Assembly: GCA_031267005.1 (NCBI GenBank)
Contig: JAIRZX010000077.1
Coordinates: forward strand, 1 to 6,667
Source of the DNA: Deltaproteobacteria bacterium
Lineage (GTDB): Bacteria; Desulfobacterota; Desulfarculia; Adiutricales; Adiutricaceae
Length of the DNA: 6,667 bases
Direction: 5' to 3'
This document shows, one piece after another, positions 5,759-6,667 of the stretch. Positions within the stretch are counted from its first letter, which is position 1, and each line of letters begins with the position of its first letter. A program made the position numbers and the translations under genes. A model generated the notes under the pieces. That model saw only the letters and a program-made list of their open reading frames with translations, made no database searches and was not told the DNA's origin.

Positions 5759-6667
5759 ATGGCGTGGTCCAACCAGTCCAAAGAGTACGAGAAGCTTCTG
5801 GAAATCGGGCGGCCCCCCAACGTGGTCCGCCTCTTCCCCAACTCCAGGGGGCTGGTCGTGAGCGGGAAGTTCATCGACCGCGCCCTCCAGGCGAAGGGGC
5901 ATGCCATGACCATCGCCGCCAACGGCCGCAACAACATCATCATCCGCGGGGTCCTCCAGGCGGCCCAGAAGGCGAACGCGGCGGTGATAATCGAGATCGC
6001 CAAGAGCGAGGGCGGGGCCAAGTCCTACTGCGCGGTGAACTACTGGAACATAGCCCGCCAGGTGGACGCCATCTTGAACGAGCTGGGGCTCACGGTGCCC
6101 GTGGCCGTCCACGCGGACCACTACGGCATCAAGAACGAGAAGGACCTGGTCAAGGCCAAGGTGGAGGTGCCCACCATGTTCGAGGCGGGCATCACCTCGA
6201 TCGCTGTGGACGCTTCCCACCTGCCGGACGCCGACAACCTCCTGTCCTCCATCGCCCTGAACCCCTTCATCCCCAAGTGGGCGGGCCTTGAGACCGAGGT
6301 GGGCGAGATCAAGGGCGACATCGGGCTCTCCACCCCCGAGGACGCGCTCTTCCTGATCCAGGGGCTCAACGCCCACGACATCTTCCCGGACTGGATCGCG
6401 CTCAACAACGGCACCACCCACGGCATCCAGGCGGAGTCCACCGGCATCCACGTGGACCTGACCGCCGACGTCCACAAGGCCATCGCCCCCTACGGCGTCG
6501 CCGGGGCCCAGCACGGAACCTCCGGCAACGACTCAGAGCGCCTCCGCCAGATAGCCAAGAAGACCCGCACCACCAAGGCCAACGTGGCGACCGCCCTCCA
6601 GATGGTCTCCTGGGGCGTCGCGATAGACGACTACGGGAACGCGCAGCTGAAGGACGGCCAGCTCCAG
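5759..6667 (+). CDS. fba: Class II fructose-bisphosphate aldolase (3' end outside window)
   Basis: Zinc-dependent aldolase that interconverts fructose 1,6-bisphosphate with dihydroxyacetone phosphate and glyceraldehyde 3-phosphate; cytoplasmic. The 303 codons present run off the window without a stop. Visible motifs: HADH at 118-121, where D120 is the expected catalytic acid and H121 a metal ligand; a glutamate-rich segment LETEVGEIKG at 177-186; THG with H221 and QHGTSG with H252 as the other metal-binding histidines; and KANVAT at 273-278 for the usual N-I-D-T motif. N275 is kept but the motif aspartate is alanine. The HG-G-SG loop is HGTSG. These changes and the N-terminal part (RPPNVVRLFPNS, 18-29) mark a divergent long-form subgroup rather than the E. 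coli FbaA type. The AAAGGAG site fixes the start. Another ketose-bisphosphate aldolase activity cannot be excluded. Confidence 0.88.
   Translation, partial: MAWSNQSKEYEKLLEIGRPPNVVRLFPNSRGLVVSGKFIDRALQAKGHAMTIAANGRNNIIIRGVLQAAQKANAAVIIEIAKSEGGAKSYCAVNYWNIARQVDAILNELGLTVPVAVHADHYGIKNEKDLVKAKVEVPTMFEAGITSIAVDASHLPDADNLLSSIALNPFIPKWAGLETEVGEIKGDIGLSTPEDALFLIQGLNAHDIFPDWIALNNGTTHGIQAESTGIHVDLTADVHKAIAPYGVAGAQHGTSGNDSERLRQIAKKTRTTKANVATALQMVSWGVAIDDYGNAQLKDGQLQ

Noticed and set aside
5080..6021. Long minus-strand open frame through the repeat array and into the aldolase
   Set aside because: It lies opposite asd, the array and the aldolase; its product is a low-complexity Arg/Pro/Ala/Gly run produced by GC-rich DNA, and the 26-bp period shifts frame in every unit.

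Overview
The window looks like a stretch of chromosome from a GC-rich bacterium. The type of class II fructose-bisphosphate aldolase, the asd sequence and the surface-glycan-style methyltransferase/radical SAM pair would fit a Gram-negative lineage such as Desulfobacterota (old Deltaproteobacteria). That placement is an inference from family resemblance only and has low confidence. A mild lineage clue is heavy use of the Ile codon ATA in asd (9 of 16 Ile codons) despite the high GC.

Layout. Positions 17-3639 hold two minus-strand genes in tandem (transcribed right to left). First comes a 693-residue protein with an N-terminal class I SAM methyltransferase, a short TPR-like middle and a C-terminal FkbM-type methyltransferase. 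After 116 bp comes a 474-residue radical SAM protein with a reduced SPASM-like C-terminal cysteine set. They are probably co-transcribed and most likely modify a cell-surface glycan or another secondary product; the substrate cannot be read from the sequence. Positions 3640-4130 are a 491-bp divergent intergenic region with three sets of short degenerate direct repeats and a good sigma70-type promoter (TTGCCA, 17 bp, TATCAT) for the next gene. Positions 4131-5186 encode aspartate-semialdehyde dehydrogenase (asd) on the plus strand. Positions 5187-5758 contain no gene. The first half is an imperfect 26-bp tandem repeat array of about 11 units whose first unit supplies the asd stop codon. The second half is pyrimidine-rich and carries strong palindromes and hairpins. 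From 5759 to the window end runs the first 303 codons of a class II fructose-bisphosphate aldolase with a strong ribosome binding site.

Working together: asd (lysine/threonine/methionine and diaminopimelate synthesis) and the aldolase (glycolysis/gluconeogenesis) are housekeeping genes with a GC-rich coding style. The leftward pair, especially the radical SAM gene, is visibly richer in A and T and looks like the edge of an accessory, glycan-type island that meets the core genes at the 3640-4130 region. The most unusual material is non-coding: the 26-bp array, whose units partly conserve complementary arms, and the strong hairpins between it and the aldolase.
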